A DNA stretch of 64,000 bases from Pycnococcus provasolii (GCA_938743325.2 OW568866.1:744001-808000), one strand, 5' to 3'. Numbered from the stretch's first letter, positions 27,668 to 38,196 are shown. Translations and numbers: made by a program. The notes: generated from the sequence alone by a model not told the origin.

Positions 27668-29524
27668 TCACACGCGAAACAGGTGGATTCGCCCGCTGCT
27701 CGTCGCCGCCGCGCAACATGCGAGCGTCGGATGCTGAGCGTACCGGGACGCTATGGCGGTCATGTGATCGGATGTCTGCCGGAATAGGCATGTCGCCGCG
27801 GCGATGCCGGGAGACACGTCGTACATCTCAAGCTGGCGATTCATCGACCCGATGAAGAAGCTCGATCCGGCGGCACACCACGATGCGCGGAACGGCATCA
27901 CCCATCGCCCGGTGTTGTTGTTGTGCTTCACGCGTAGCGGACAGCTGGGCTTATCTCCCGCCAAGCCGTCCCATACGCGGATGAAGTCGTCGTAGCATGT
28001 GGTTAGTAGCCGCGACGTTGGTCCGCACGGCTCGAAGTAGGCGCCCTGCACGCTCTTCGAGTGCATGAGCATGTGGAGTGGCTTGCTCGCTTCCTTCTTG
28101 CCATCTGCAATCCTGCGCGCGTCGTAAATGGCCACCGGTCCATTCGAACTCAGAGCGATGTGCGGCGAGGCACCCGCCCGCGCGTCCACGGAAACGGTGT
28201 TGATTTTCTTGTCAAACACCGAGATTGGAGCAACCGCCCAGCTCGACTTTGCGCCATCATTCGCCGGGCGCGCACGTGGGTCAACCGCACACAGCTCGCC
28301 CTCGTTCGTCGCTAGCCACACGAGGCGCGTGTGCGTGGCGTCGTATTCCATGGCGCTGAACTCTAGCTCTTCAGATGTCGCATTCACGAGAGGTTGCCAC
28401 ATGGATGCTGAAACGTCGAGCATGCGCGCCGTGCCGTCGTACGACGAGGTGACGAGGCCGATCGAGCTATCCCACGACATGCCGGAGATGTACTGCGCGT
28501 GTGGCCTGAACACGAGCACGCCATCGTCGCCCAGCGGGGTTGCAGTGCTAGCGGAGGAGGAGTCTGCTGACAGGTTGCTTCGAACATCCCAGATGGCGAC
28601 GTTCCCACTCTTGTCACCGGCGGCAAGAAATCCAGGCAAGTGCGGTGGAGCCCACGCCATGTGTGAAGTTCCGTTCGGTGTGACCTTGGCGACGTCGGGC
28701 TCGCGCAGCGTGACCTTTGCGCCACCCTTCATCGTCGCGAATGCCGACGCGTCCATCGCCTTGTATGCCGCCGTTTTCCCCTTGTTGGAAGTTGGTTTCG
28801 CCGAGAGCGCCTTCACCAGTCTTTGGTTGTCCTCCGTCGACTCGGCATTTCGTGCCTCAATCTTGATGGGTCCTCGTGCCACCCTGTTTCTCTCCTCGCG
28901 CTCCTCCGCCAGTCTGACCGCCTCGGCGGTTGCAGCATCTCGTGCCGCCTTCGCGGCGGCGATGGACTTCTCATCGTACCCCACGAGTGGCGCGTTCAGC
29001 GTGACGCGCCCTCCTCTGGCCTCGACATCCACACCCGCAGCTAGCGCAGGGTCTGCAGGAGCACCGCGCTGTCTGAGCGACGCTCTGCGCGGAAGAATTT
29101 CCTTGGGCTTTTGCGCCCTTTTCTTGGCCGCGAGACCTCGGCTTGACGGGGTTGCCGCCTTCGCGTGGGAGGCTTCCATAGCTGCCACCGTGCTCGGAAT
29201 GTTGAGAGCCGCGAGTTTGAGCGCATTCTGCCGCATTCGCTCAAGTCGTTCGAGCTCGTACTGCGCGAGTCCGTCAGGGTTCGCGTCCGCGCTGTGCTCT
29301 TCTGAACTCGTCGTCGTCGTCGTCGTCGTCGTCGTAGCTGTCTTATGTATTTTTTCCTGGAGGAGCGGCGGCGTGGCTGGGTCCGCCGCATCACTCACGT
29401 TCTCAGGGTGACGAGGAGAGGCGGACGAGTTCCGTCGAGGCACCTTGCGAGTCACCTGGGTCGACTGTGGCAGCTTTGTCGCCTGTGCGTCCTGGATTGC
29501 CGTTCTCTTGCGCGTGACGGGCAT
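27668..29524 (-). CDS. WDR76: WDR76/CMR1-type WD40 protein
   Basis: 618 residues from the first in-frame ATG (29524). WDR76/CMR1 proteins bind DNA and histones, follow DNA damage and act in protein quality control foci in the nucleus. Seen here: a basic, disordered N-terminus with a Thr run at about 63-72 (GTC repeat), the family helix YELERLERMRQNALKLAAL at about 89-107, then a WD40 propeller with blades such as MAWAPPHLPGFLAAGDKSGN, GMSWDSSIGLVTSSYDGTAR and GAYFEPCGPTSRLLTTCYDD (each shown in part). The spacing of the N-terminal helix and the seven-blade region agrees with CMR1. DDB2 is a more distant alternative. Pyrimidine tract at about 29543-29565 lies just upstream. Confidence 0.82.
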   Translation of the reverse strand: MPVTRKRTAIQDAQATKLPQSTQVTRKVPRRNSSASPRHPENVSDAADPATPPLLQEKIHKTATTTTTTTTTSSEEHSADANPDGLAQYELERLERMRQNALKLAALNIPSTVAAMEASHAKAATPSSRGLAAKKRAQKPKEILPRRASLRQRGAPADPALAAGVDVEARGGRVTLNAPLVGYDEKSIAAAKAARDAATAEAVRLAEEREERNRVARGPIKIEARNAESTEDNQRLVKALSAKPTSNKGKTAAYKAMDASAFATMKGGAKVTLREPDVAKVTPNGTSHMAWAPPHLPGFLAAGDKSGNVAIWDVRSNLSADSSSASTATPLGDDGVLVFRPHAQYISGMSWDSSIGLVTSSYDGTARMLDVSASMWQPLVNATSEELEFSAMEYDATHTRLVWLATNEGELCAVDPRARPANDGAKSSWAVAPISVFDKKINTVSVDARAGASPHIALSSNGPVAIYDARRIADGKKEASKPLHMLMHSKSVQGAYFEPCGPTSRLLTTCYDDFIRVWDGLAGDKPSCPLRVKHNNNTGRWVMPFRASWCAAGSSFFIGSMNRQLEMYDVSPGIAAATCLFRQTSDHMTAIASRYAQHPTLACCAAATSSGRIHLFRV

Positions 29525-29806
29525 GCTGAGGGCGTGTTGGAATGGGAGAAGAGGGGGAGTGAAGTGACTGGCGGAGAAGTCTTCCCGCCTTCGGAGCAGC
29601 AAGTACGACCACGTAATGCCTAGTCTAGGGTCACGAATCTGCCCCTTCTTCGGAGTGGGGAGTTTGAGTTCGGGGTTAGAACCTCGGGGTTAAAGGTAGC
29701 CGTCAATCTCAAACCCCCAAACTCGACTCATCCCCTTCCATCTCGCCGCCACCTCCTCCCGGCTTCCCTGCCCTTTTCCCCTTCTTCTTCTTCTCCAAAG
29801 TCAACC

Positions 29807-30475
29807 ATGCCCGCTCCTGTGTGCGCTCCTGCCGTGCGCCTGCCTGCGCGCACTCCCCCGTGCAGGCGCATGCACCGCACCGACGCCATGGCGAACTCGC
29901 GACGCGTCGCGAAAGTATCCAAGCAACTCGAACGCGAAATCTCCGAACTGCTCCTACACGACAAAGTGCTCAAAAGAGCTGTGAGACCGGAAGTGCACAT
30001 GTCATCCGACGACTCCGAAAAGTGGGAAATGGACAACCTCGGAATATCGGGATTCGTATCTGTCACGTCCGTCTCGCTCTCGAACGACCTTCAGGTGGCA
30101 AAGGTGCACCTCTCCATCATGAGCGACTCCGTCGGAACAAAAGTCGCCATGCGCAACCTCGTTGGCTTGCAGGGGTACGTGCGCTCGCGCGTCGGACGCA
30201 CGATGAAGCTGAGGTTAACGCCAGAAATTCGGTTCGACCTGGACGAGTCGTTCCAACGTGGAACGGACGTGCTTGGACTGCTCGACCGCATACGTGGCGA
30301 CGAGGAAAGACCTCTCATTGATGTGGGACCGGAGGATATGGACGACGACGACACGGTCGGAGAGTGGCTGGACGAGGACGAAAACGAGGACGAAAATGAA
30401 AACGAAGACGACACAGCCTTGCTCGAAGATGACAGTCTGTGGGAAGACCCAGGAGCTGCTACGACAACGAAGTAA
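29807..30475 (+). CDS. rbfA: ribosome-binding factor A, organellar
   Basis: 222 residues. RbfA binds the small ribosomal subunit and helps mature the 16S rRNA 5' end. An N-terminal basic stretch rich in Pro, Arg and Ala (about 28 residues) fits a chloroplast transit peptide. The core from ANSRRVAKVSKQLEREISEL to the KH-type strands DLQVAKVHLSIMSDSVGTK and RSRVGRTMKLRLTPEIRFDLDES matches RbfA, followed by DRIRGDEERP. The C-terminus is a long acidic tail (Asp, Glu, Asn) of about 45 residues not needed for the fold. The ATG at 29807 is the first; a pyrimidine tract (29741-29798) directly precedes it. Converges on DDX31 with 53 bases between. Confidence 0.88.
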   Translation: MPAPVCAPAVRLPARTPPCRRMHRTDAMANSRRVAKVSKQLEREISELLLHDKVLKRAVRPEVHMSSDDSEKWEMDNLGISGFVSVTSVSLSNDLQVAKVHLSIMSDSVGTKVAMRNLVGLQGYVRSRVGRTMKLRLTPEIRFDLDESFQRGTDVLGLLDRIRGDEERPLIDVGPEDMDDDDTVGEWLDEDENEDENENEDDTALLEDDSLWEDPGAATTTK

Positions 30476-30528
30476 AATCCTTTCCAACGAGCTGTGTAAA
30501 TAATTTACAATTTACAGTTAAATTCGAT

Positions 30529-32583
30529 TTATTCGCGCGCGTGCTCTCTTCCTCCTCTCTTCACTCTCTTCACGCCCGTCTCGTACTCCTGCTCTCTTCC
30601 TCCTCTCTTCACTCTCTTCACGCCCGTCTCGTACTCCTTGGACTTGCGCTCCACCGCCTTGCGCTTCGCCTCCTTTTTGCTTCCCCCTTTTCCAATGAGC
30701 GTAGGCGCCTCCTTCAGCCCGAATGACTGTGCAACGTGCCCAAGGTGAAGGCGCTGTACATGAAGCATATATTTCACGGCGGCGGGGTGCGCAGCATACG
30801 CTCGAACGAAAGAGCGGAAACCAGACATAGCCTGGTCGTGAAGCTCGACGTTGCGTGCAACGCACGCCTGAAGAGCACGCTGCAGTGCAAACACCTCCTC
30901 GCGCACGTGATTGCTTCCGAGCTTTTTGTTGTGGTTGCCATCTTCCGTCCTCTTGCGCTGCTCAGCCTGCAGGCAGCTTCGGTAAATGTCGTGGCGATCA
31001 AGGTGTCGAAACTTTCCAACACCACGCTGCTCGATCCAGGTGCCGAATTCCGACTCGCACGGCCGCAGGAAGAGTACACTCGTGCCCGCGGCACCCGTTC
31101 GTGCACACCGTCCAGCGCGGTGCACGTAGTCCGCCGCATCTCCCGGGCAGTCGAATTGCACAATCAGATTCACCGCAGGCAAGTCCAGACCACGGCTCGC
31201 GACGTCAGTGCAAAGCAGTGCACCGCACGGTGCCTTGGAAAAGCGAAGGAGCTGCTTCGCTCGTTCGTCCTGAGGCAGATCGCCATGGATGTAGTATAGC
31301 GGAACGCCGCGCACGACGCCAAGCGGAAGGCACGATGCGAAGCGACCCGCACTGCGGCCAAGCTCCGCGGTGCCGAGAAGCGTGTGGTGGAACATGACAC
31401 TGTCTTTCGCGGACATGAAGACAATTGCCTTGTGATTTCCGCCATCGTCGCCGCTGCCGTCACCGCCGTGGCTTGCTTTGACATCATCAATTCGTGAGCA
31501 TCGCTGCCGGAGAAGTGCCACGAGCAGAGATAAGCGTTCTTTGCAAGGCACCTCAATACTCGCGTGCACGAGCGTGGATGGCATCGAGTAGTGCGGTACC
31601 TCGTCCTCCGCATTATTAGTAGTGTCGTTGTTGTCACCTGAGAGACCCGCAGAAGCACCTGCTTGCGCACCAACGCGCACAATGGCCGGATCATTTAGGC
31701 TCAGCTCCGCTAGGTGCGCCACCGTGTGCTTCTGCTTTCCCCTTGCTGGCGCCGCCAAGTCTCCGCCGTCGACGCCACATGCGTGCAGCAGTGTTGCGGA
31801 GAAGAGTGCAGTCTGTCGTCGTGGTGCCGCCTTGCGCTCAAGAATTTCGAGGATTTCGCGCAGTGTGGCCATGAATCCGAGCTCGAGAAGTCGGTCTGCC
31901 TCGTCAAGCACGAGCGCCTTGAGGTGGTCGACGCGGAATGACGCGGTATTCTTGAGGTGCTCAAGCAGTCGTCCTGGCGTGCAGCAGAGCACAGTGATTC
32001 CCTTGCGCAGTCGACTTTTTTCACTCTTGGGATTCTCTCCGCCAATCACGTGTCCGCACACGATCTGCGCGTTCACTCTGCACCCGTATAGCAGCGTGTT
32101 GCATACGCTTTCAATTTGCAGGCTAAGTTCTCTGGTGGGTGACACGACGAGCACGACCGTTCCGTGCGCGCGTTCGATGGGTCCCTCGTGCTGTTTCCCA
32201 AACAGTCGTGCTCCTCGGCTGATGATTCTGTGAACGAGCGGAAGTAGGAAAGCGAGCGTTTTCCCTGACCCTGTGGGTGCCTGTACGAGCACATCTTTCC
32301 CCTTGATGAGTGGTGGTATCGAAAGTGTTTGCACTTGCGTCGGTTTGCTGAAGTGTAGTTTTTCCTTCAGGCACGTTTGCAGGGCTGCGTGCAGGTTCAT
32401 GTGTTCGAATGAGCGCGCGTGGTTCGACGTTGTTGGTGTCGAAGTTGTTGGTGCGTCGTCGTCGTCGTCGTTTGGTGATGGGGAGTGTGGCACATCCACC
32501 GCCACATGGGCACGTGCATTAGCCAGAGCCTTTGAAGCGTTGCGGTTCAAACGCTGCGATAGCGACGACGAATCCTTCTTCAT
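30529..32583 (-). CDS. DDX31: DEAD-box RNA helicase, DDX31/Dbp7 family
   Basis: 684 residues from the ATG at 32583, chosen because the upstream open frame is unconserved. Dbp7/DDX31 helps early 60S ribosome assembly in the nucleolus. Motifs: Q-motif region SKPTQVQ at about 79-85, motif I APTGSGKT at 102-109, PTREL near 149, GGENPKSEKSRLRKG (a Dbp7-family hallmark) near 181, CTPGR near 201, DEAD at 227-230, SAT near 260, then the helicase C half with VASRGLDLP and YVHRAGRCARTG (canonical IHR-IGRTAR). The C-terminus is basic and ends with an exact 16-residue tandem duplication (two copies of EYETGVKRVKRGGRE plus one residue), from a perfect 48-base repeat at 30543-30638. In plants the nearest relative is RH17. 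Confidence 0.87.
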   Translation of the reverse strand: MKKDSSSLSQRLNRNASKALANARAHVAVDVPHSPSPNDDDDDAPTTSTPTTSNHARSFEHMNLHAALQTCLKEKLHFSKPTQVQTLSIPPLIKGKDVLVQAPTGSGKTLAFLLPLVHRIISRGARLFGKQHEGPIERAHGTVVLVVSPTRELSLQIESVCNTLLYGCRVNAQIVCGHVIGGENPKSEKSRLRKGITVLCCTPGRLLEHLKNTASFRVDHLKALVLDEADRLLELGFMATLREILEILERKAAPRRQTALFSATLLHACGVDGGDLAAPARGKQKHTVAHLAELSLNDPAIVRVGAQAGASAGLSGDNNDTTNNAEDEVPHYSMPSTLVHASIEVPCKERLSLLVALLRQRCSRIDDVKASHGGDGSGDDGGNHKAIVFMSAKDSVMFHHTLLGTAELGRSAGRFASCLPLGVVRGVPLYYIHGDLPQDERAKQLLRFSKAPCGALLCTDVASRGLDLPAVNLIVQFDCPGDAADYVHRAGRCARTGAAGTSVLFLRPCESEFGTWIEQRGVGKFRHLDRHDIYRSCLQAEQRKRTEDGNHNKKLGSNHVREEVFALQRALQACVARNVELHDQAMSGFRSFVRAYAAHPAAVKYMLHVQRLHLGHVAQSFGLKEAPTLIGKGGSKKEAKRKAVERKSKEYETGVKRVKRGGREQEYETGVKRVKRGGREHARE
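30543..30638. repeat. perfect 48-base tandem duplication in DDX31
   Basis: Two exactly identical 48-base units, 30543-30590 and 30591-30638, in the same frame, adding 16 residues. Perfect identity means the duplication is recent. Confidence 0.95.
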
Positions 32584-33044
32584 GACAACGTTTGAATCCT
32601 CCCAGCACTGGTAAGGCTGTGTATTCAGCGGAGCGAGCGTCGAAATGCGTAGAATGTGAGGGAAAAATGTGACAGATACCCACCACCGATGGGCGATGGG
32701 CGACGAGGGGAAGCAAAGGGCGAAGGGCCAAGGGCGGCGGCGCGACGCGTAACAGTTCAACGGGGCATCCCCCGTAGAGTGCCCCATCAAGCCGACCCCC
32801 CGTTGTTGGTTTTCCCCATCCCCATCTGTCCCCCTCTCCCCCTCTCGGGCAGAGCTCTTCCCCAGACTCTAGCACATCGGCGTCGGCGATCAAAGCAACG
32901 ACTGTCGGTGGGCCGCGCACTGTGTGTCTGCGTGTGCGTGTGCGTGTGCGTGTTAAGAGCGGCTTACGACTCCGGCCAGGGGCTTAAGACGCACCTGCCG
33001 CCTCGACCTCGCACGCGCAACCCTGGTTCCCGTGGGATCGATCG
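32584..33044. promoter_or_regulatory. divergent promoter, DDX31 / second GT29
   Basis: About 460 bases. Pyrimidine-rich stretch TCTGTCCCCCTCTCCCCCTC at about 32825-32844 on the GT29 strand, and a (GTGTGC)n run near 32928-32952. No gene. Confidence 0.4.
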
Positions 33045-34952
33045 ATGCAGCACGCGTCAAGGCGCACGGTCGGCCCGGCGGCGGCAAATCCGCTGGATGC
33101 GCATACGGGCGGCGGAGCGGGGATAGCAGGCGTTGCAGGCCGGTCGCCGAGGCATGCGCAAGGTGGCGAGCGACTACCTGACGGCAAGCACTCGGGGTCC
33201 ACCTTAACCATAAGACAGTACCTATCAAGCAGCCGATTTCAAAGACACGCGCTTCTCGCGATGCTCTTCCTCTCCCTGCTCGCGGTGTACACCAGAACGC
33301 CGTCAACGGGATCCACGAGGCTTGACGACGAAATCAGAGAGGCACGCATGCGGCAAGTGGAAAGTGGAAAGGAGCCGACAGTGTATGCAGCAAGGCTGCC
33401 AACAAAGTCACGCATGAGGAAACGAACGACAACACAGCCTCCCCTTGACGACGGTGACGAAGCTGGCGACGAGGAAGATAGCATGCCGGAGCCGTTCGAC
33501 GATGCCGACGCCGTGGCAGAAGCACAGCCGCAGAAACCCGCCGCGAAGGCTTCCGTCGACGTCGACATCGACGGTGGCGACAGCGACGAGGATGGTGGCG
33601 ACGACGGTGATAGTGAGACGGGCATGGGAAGCAAGAATGCGAACCAGGCTGAGCCTAAGGAGAAAACATTCCGGAATAAGCTCGGAGAGTGGCAGTGGTT
33701 GCGCAAAAGCGACGGAACTGCCGTGTGGCGCAAGCTCGCAAAGGATGGCAGCAACGAGCGGCCAGAGCGAACGTGGTATGATCGAAGTACTGTGCAGTCA
33801 CGCCTCGACTTCGAGAAGTACGTCAAGTGCCTGCCCAAGCCTGATGGTGACCTGCCGCCGATCGACGACCTGCCAGTGACAGAGAGACGTACCGTTCTCG
33901 ACGAGTACATCGTGCACCAGGGCAACTTTCAGCGTCTTGGCAAGGGCTCGGACGTGAACCGCACGCAGCGTATCCGAAACGTCGAGGCACTCCCGCTTGA
34001 TGGCGAGAACACACTACGCAGCCACAACTGGGGTAACTGCGCCATCGTCGGCAATAGCGGCATACTGCGGCTCGAGGAGGTCGCGAAGTCCATCGACAGC
34101 CACGACACTGTGGTGCGCCTCAATCATGCGCCCACGTACGGATACAGCCGCCGCGTGGGTCGGAAGGTAACGCACAGGTTCTTGAACCGCCTCTGGACGC
34201 GCACGTATCGCAATGGAGGGGGTATGAAGCGTGGCACCGTGCTGCCGATGGAGAAGGACCTCACATTCGTCGTCACCCGCGCAACGAGCCAGGAGTACGA
34301 GCTGCTCTTGGACTACCTTCTCAGTGATCGGCCGGATGTCAAGGTGCTCTACCTGTCCTCGCGAGCGACGTCGATGGCGACCCCGCTGCTCACAAAGTAC
34401 CGCGAAAGGCTGTGCAAGCATGGTTATGGCCCGTACAAAGGCTTGAACGTGCCGTCCAGCGGGTTTGTCGCCATCTACATGCTAATTCCGCTCTGCGATC
34501 GCATCACAGTGTACGGCTTCGGCGTCGAGGGCATGATGAACGTCAAGAACTTGAAGTTTGACGATAGCTATGGCTACCACTACTTCAAGGGAGTTGGATC
34601 AAGGCACGTTGGAGACGACGTGCACAGTTTCGACAACGAGGAGATGGTTCTCCGTGCGATGGACAAGGCTGGCGTGCTTGACATGTGCCAGTTCGTGAAT
34701 CCAAAGAACAACACGAAGAACTGGGCATGCGGATGTCGCGCGGCTAATGTCATGGACTGCAAGCCTGCGCCGGGCAAGAATGGGCTTCCCAGAACAGACG
34801 ATCTTGACTGCGACGTTGACGACTGCGTGGAAACGACAGAAGCGACACCGGCTAAGGGCGGTCATGGCGCTGCCAAAGGTGCCACCTTCAAAGGCGCGAA
34901 GGACAAGGGGCGCGGTGAGAAGGGGCGCGGTTCAGGTCGTACGCGATTGTAA
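33045..34952 (+). CDS. GT29 sialyltransferase-like glycosyltransferase, second copy
   Basis: 635 residues. A cytosolic N-terminus of about 67 residues is followed by one membrane anchor (about 68-83, HALLAMLFLSLLAVYT) and an acidic stem rich in Asp/Glu. Catalytic motifs: L motif NCAIVGNSGIL with IDSHDTVVRLNHAP from about 331, S motif NVPSSGFVAIYMLIPLCD with VYGFG from about 468, and VS motif H-SFDNE around 527-532, with the His and Glu both present, unlike the first copy. C-terminus has Cys-rich and basic Lys/Gly segments (GKDKGRGEKGRG). Substrate unknown, as for the other copy, which has low identity outside the motifs. A later ATG would remove part of the cytosolic tail, so the exact start is less certain. 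Converges on VPS54 with 26 bases between. Confidence 0.82.
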   Translation: MQHASRRTVGPAAANPLDAHTGGGAGIAGVAGRSPRHAQGGERLPDGKHSGSTLTIRQYLSSSRFQRHALLAMLFLSLLAVYTRTPSTGSTRLDDEIREARMRQVESGKEPTVYAARLPTKSRMRKRTTTQPPLDDGDEAGDEEDSMPEPFDDADAVAEAQPQKPAAKASVDVDIDGGDSDEDGGDDGDSETGMGSKNANQAEPKEKTFRNKLGEWQWLRKSDGTAVWRKLAKDGSNERPERTWYDRSTVQSRLDFEKYVKCLPKPDGDLPPIDDLPVTERRTVLDEYIVHQGNFQRLGKGSDVNRTQRIRNVEALPLDGENTLRSHNWGNCAIVGNSGILRLEEVAKSIDSHDTVVRLNHAPTYGYSRRVGRKVTHRFLNRLWTRTYRNGGGMKRGTVLPMEKDLTFVVTRATSQEYELLLDYLLSDRPDVKVLYLSSRATSMATPLLTKYRERLCKHGYGPYKGLNVPSSGFVAIYMLIPLCDRITVYGFGVEGMMNVKNLKFDDSYGYHYFKGVGSRHVGDDVHSFDNEEMVLRAMDKAGVLDMCQFVNPKNNTKNWACGCRAANVMDCKPAPGKNGLPRTDDLDCDVDDCVETTEATPAKGGHGAAKGATFKGAKDKGRGEKGRGSGRTRL

Positions 34953-34978
34953 TATACTTGATAAGTAGTGATAGTTAA

Positions 34979-36832
34979 CTAAGTTACACGCACGAGATCG
35001 CGAAGTGGCTCCGCAGCCTCCTCTGCCTCCGCCGCGTCCAGGCCAAGGCTACGCACGTGCGAAATTATGTGAGAAGCTTCGCGATACGCGCGGCTCGCCG
35101 TCACGTCGCCCTGAGCGGGTACAGGCGCGGCAGCTTTGCTGCCGTCGTCGGAATCGGCGGCCACGGCGACCGCAGTCTCTCTGGGAGGCATGAGAGGTGT
35201 TAGCTCTGTGGCAAAATGTCTGCACATCAAAGCAGCCACCCGTAGCATCACCGGCTCATGCTCTGATGGCGAAAGCACAGATCTCAGAATCCGCGCAAGC
35301 GTGTCCACCTCCTTCGTTAGCGCCGCGGCGACAAGTTCGTCGGAGGGAGCTTGCTCCTGCTTTAACTTTTTCATGTGGCGCACCATGGCTTCGCGTAGAA
35401 TAGCGACAAACTTCGCATCCACCTCCTCCGCGTGCACGAATAGATCTCGCGCAACACGGTCGAAGCCTGGCAAGCTCGCCTTCTGCGCCGCTGGGCTCAG
35501 AACATCGATGAGGCGCTGCCGCAGCGGCTTATGCACCTGCATAAGCAGCGACAGCGCACGCCGCGTGTGAGCGAGGTGCCTAGCGGTAATCGACTTCAGG
35601 CGCGCGGCGGACGACATCGCGCCCGCAGACAGAACGAGCGAGCATGCGCGTGCATTGAAGAAGCGCAGCATGTCGGCGACGTGGTGGCAAAGGCTTGGCG
35701 CAAGAGACGTGTAGACGTCCGAGTCTTCGCAGCGCATGAGCACGTCAACGTCGTGAAGGCTGGTAATGAGCACATGCACCGTGCGAAATGACGCGTACGT
35801 CTCTCCACCAAGCATGATGTGTGGAATAGACTCCGATGTGTGCCCTTCAGGCGAGACAGTCGGGCCATCCGCCGCCGAGCAGACGATGTCGTCGAGCCGC
35901 ACCTGAACGTCTGCGTCAACGTCCACGCGGGCGAAAGTCTCATCCTCCATGCAGGCCGCGAGCAATTCCATGTGTCTTGCGCGCATTGCTGACACGAATG
36001 CACGCGCGCAGTCGATGAGAGCGGTGGACACGATGTTGTGCGAACGAGGATGTGGCATGTCGGCGGAGGCTTTGTTGTCGGCACCCGATCGGTCGGGAGA
36101 CGTCGAAGTGTTCTGGGAAGGCGCAGGCGCATCGAGCTCGTACGCGCACACGTGCACGACGTGAGCGAGTCTTATGACGTCCTCGAGAGTCATGTCGTGA
36201 GATGCGTCACGCCGCAGCGAGAGAAGCGCGGCGATGCGACGTGCCACCTCCTCGGAAAGATTGCGGTACAGTGTGTGAGCCGCATGTCTCACCTCCGACG
36301 CCATTTCCGTGCCTGCAACATCGCTGTCAGCAGCAACTTGCTCCGCCGCCTCGCGCCACTCCCAACCCAGGCGCACGTATGGGCGTGCAACCGTGCGCAC
36401 GGTATGCATCACGGCGAGAAATTCGCCTGGCTTGAGCTTGCTCAGCTTCGAGCCAACGGATGCTGCTGCGCCATATCCGTCGCCGCCCGTCTGATCGTCG
36501 TCGTCGTTCGCTTCATCGCTCGCGTGAGCATGTCCATTTGACATCGCCTGGCGGCGTCGCAGGAGGCTCCCCACCACCTCCTCCGCGGCGCTCTTCACGG
36601 CGTCGGTGACCGCCGCCAGCAGCGTGTATCCCTCCTCGCGTATGGTGTCCGACAACGCGCCGCGGCGGCATAGACCCACGAGCGCGGGATACACCACCTC
36701 GCCTAGTTTCGGAGCCTCCGCAACATCTCCATCGCCCTGCACCGTCTCGAGAGGTCCACCCAAGCGCGCGACCATGGATTCGCACGATTCCGCCGCGGCG
36801 GCGAACACGGCATCGGCCGTGACGTTTGCTGC

Positions 36833-36865
<33 letters not shown>

Positions 36866-38089
36866 AGCTCGCTTGTTCGCCTCCGCCGCCTCGTCTGCCC
36901 ACGCTCGTGCCGCCCACTCCGCGATGGCTCCCGGCGCCTCGGCGAGACCGAGACGATCTGTCGATGCGAGGCGCACCTCCTCGCGCATGCACGTGTCGAT
37001 CGACACGAGTGCATCATTCGCGCGATGCTCAAGCGCTCGCAGCGCGACGAGCGACGACGCCACGCCATCGCGGCTTGCAAGTAGCCTGGCGACGGCGGCG
37101 TGTACGTCAAGGCACCCTCCGTAGTCACCAGTTTCCAGGCATGCGTCAAGCGTCTGGCTGAGCGACTGGGCCTCCGCGACGAGGCTCAGCAGGCTGGTCG
37201 TGGCTGCTAGGTTCCGCCGCCGCGCGTGCAGGGTTCTGACGCGATGCGCGTCTGTTGATGTGGTCTCAGCGAGGTGCTTAACGTTTGAGCGCATCCCTGT
37301 GGTGTACTGCGATGTGGCTGCCACAGCTGTGCTGAGGTGTCCCATGGATCGTGCGGCATCAAAGAACGCGCGGCTCCTGCTTTGGATTTCCCCGAGCAGG
37401 TGAACCTCGACGATGTCGAGGTAGTGCGTGAGTCGCTCTTGCTGTGTCTGCGTTTGTGCTGTGGTTCCCGCCAATTCGGTGGTGCCCCCCGCGGCGGCAC
37501 AAGCCATGGCAAATCCGTCGGGCGTGCTCAAGTCAAAGTCGGATCGAAAGAACACCTCCGGCACTTCCTGCATGGCTTTGACGAGACCTTCGCCGAGACG
37601 CCGCTGTGTGTTGGTGGAAGCTTGCTCCTGCGACGACGTCGACGACGTGGAAGGTAGTTCGGAAACGTGTGCAGCTGCGGCGAACGGGTCGTCGTCGTCG
37701 TCGTCGTCTTCGTGTGCGTTGTTGAGCGTCTCCGCGAGTTCCACCGCCGCCTGCGCCGCATCGCTCGACACCTGCGACGATGCTTGCGAAGCTGCAAGTC
37801 TATCACTTTCGAACTGCACGAGTTGTGACCTGACCGTGCGTATGTACCCTGCTAGGTCGCCCATGGAGATGTCAGCGAGCTGGGCGGCGGCGGGCGGTGG
37901 CGGGGGCTCGTACGAGTCTTCGTGTGCCTGCCACGACCCTCCGAGTGTGCCAGCGTTCACGACCGAAGCGACGCTCGTGGCGAGCGACGACGCCTTGCGC
38001 GCCGCGGCTGAGACGAACGCGAGCGTGTTTGCACTCGCATTCGCGGGGTGACTCTTCGTCGACGTCGAGGTGGTGGTGGTGGCGGACAT
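34979..38089 (-). CDS. VPS54: VPS54, GARP tethering complex subunit
   Basis: 1036 residues (977 in human). VPS54 with VPS51-53 forms GARP, which tethers endosome-derived vesicles at the trans-Golgi. The core motif EVFFRSDFDLSTPDGF at about 177-192 and HYLDIVEVHLLGEIQSRS at about 221-238 match the family N-terminal region (LPEIF-KSNFDL, LTHYLDIVEV). The C-terminal block ARLKSITARHLAHTRRALSLL matches the VPS54 domain (GLKSITAKHLA). Low-complexity insertions of Asp (DDDDDDD near 128) and Ser (near 410) come from GTC/GAC triplet repeats. Start ATG at 38089. It shares a short divergent promoter with mL53 that contains a CCCTAA cluster. The SYS1 and COPI genes elsewhere in the window serve the same trafficking route. 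Confidence 0.88.
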
Positions 38090-38169
38090 TCAGGGGAAGA
38101 ATCAAGAAATGGGTCGGGAGGGGCGATCCCATCCCGCCTCAGCACTTCGGGAGGGCGAGGGGAGGGCGC

Positions 38170-38196
38170 TAACCCTAACCCTAATGCCCTAACCCC
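38170..38196. promoter_or_regulatory. CCCTAA cluster, VPS54 / mL53 bidirectional promoter
   Basis: TAACCCTAACCCTAATG followed by CCCTAACCCC lies 52-78 bases before the mL53 ATG and about 80-107 bases from the VPS54 ATG. Telo-box-like, as upstream of UTP6. Confidence 0.5.

Noticed and set aside
28128-29411. 427-residue open frame antisense to WDR76
   Set aside because: Composition (Ser/Ala/Arg) is that of a complement of the real gene; the WD40 motifs lie on the other strand.
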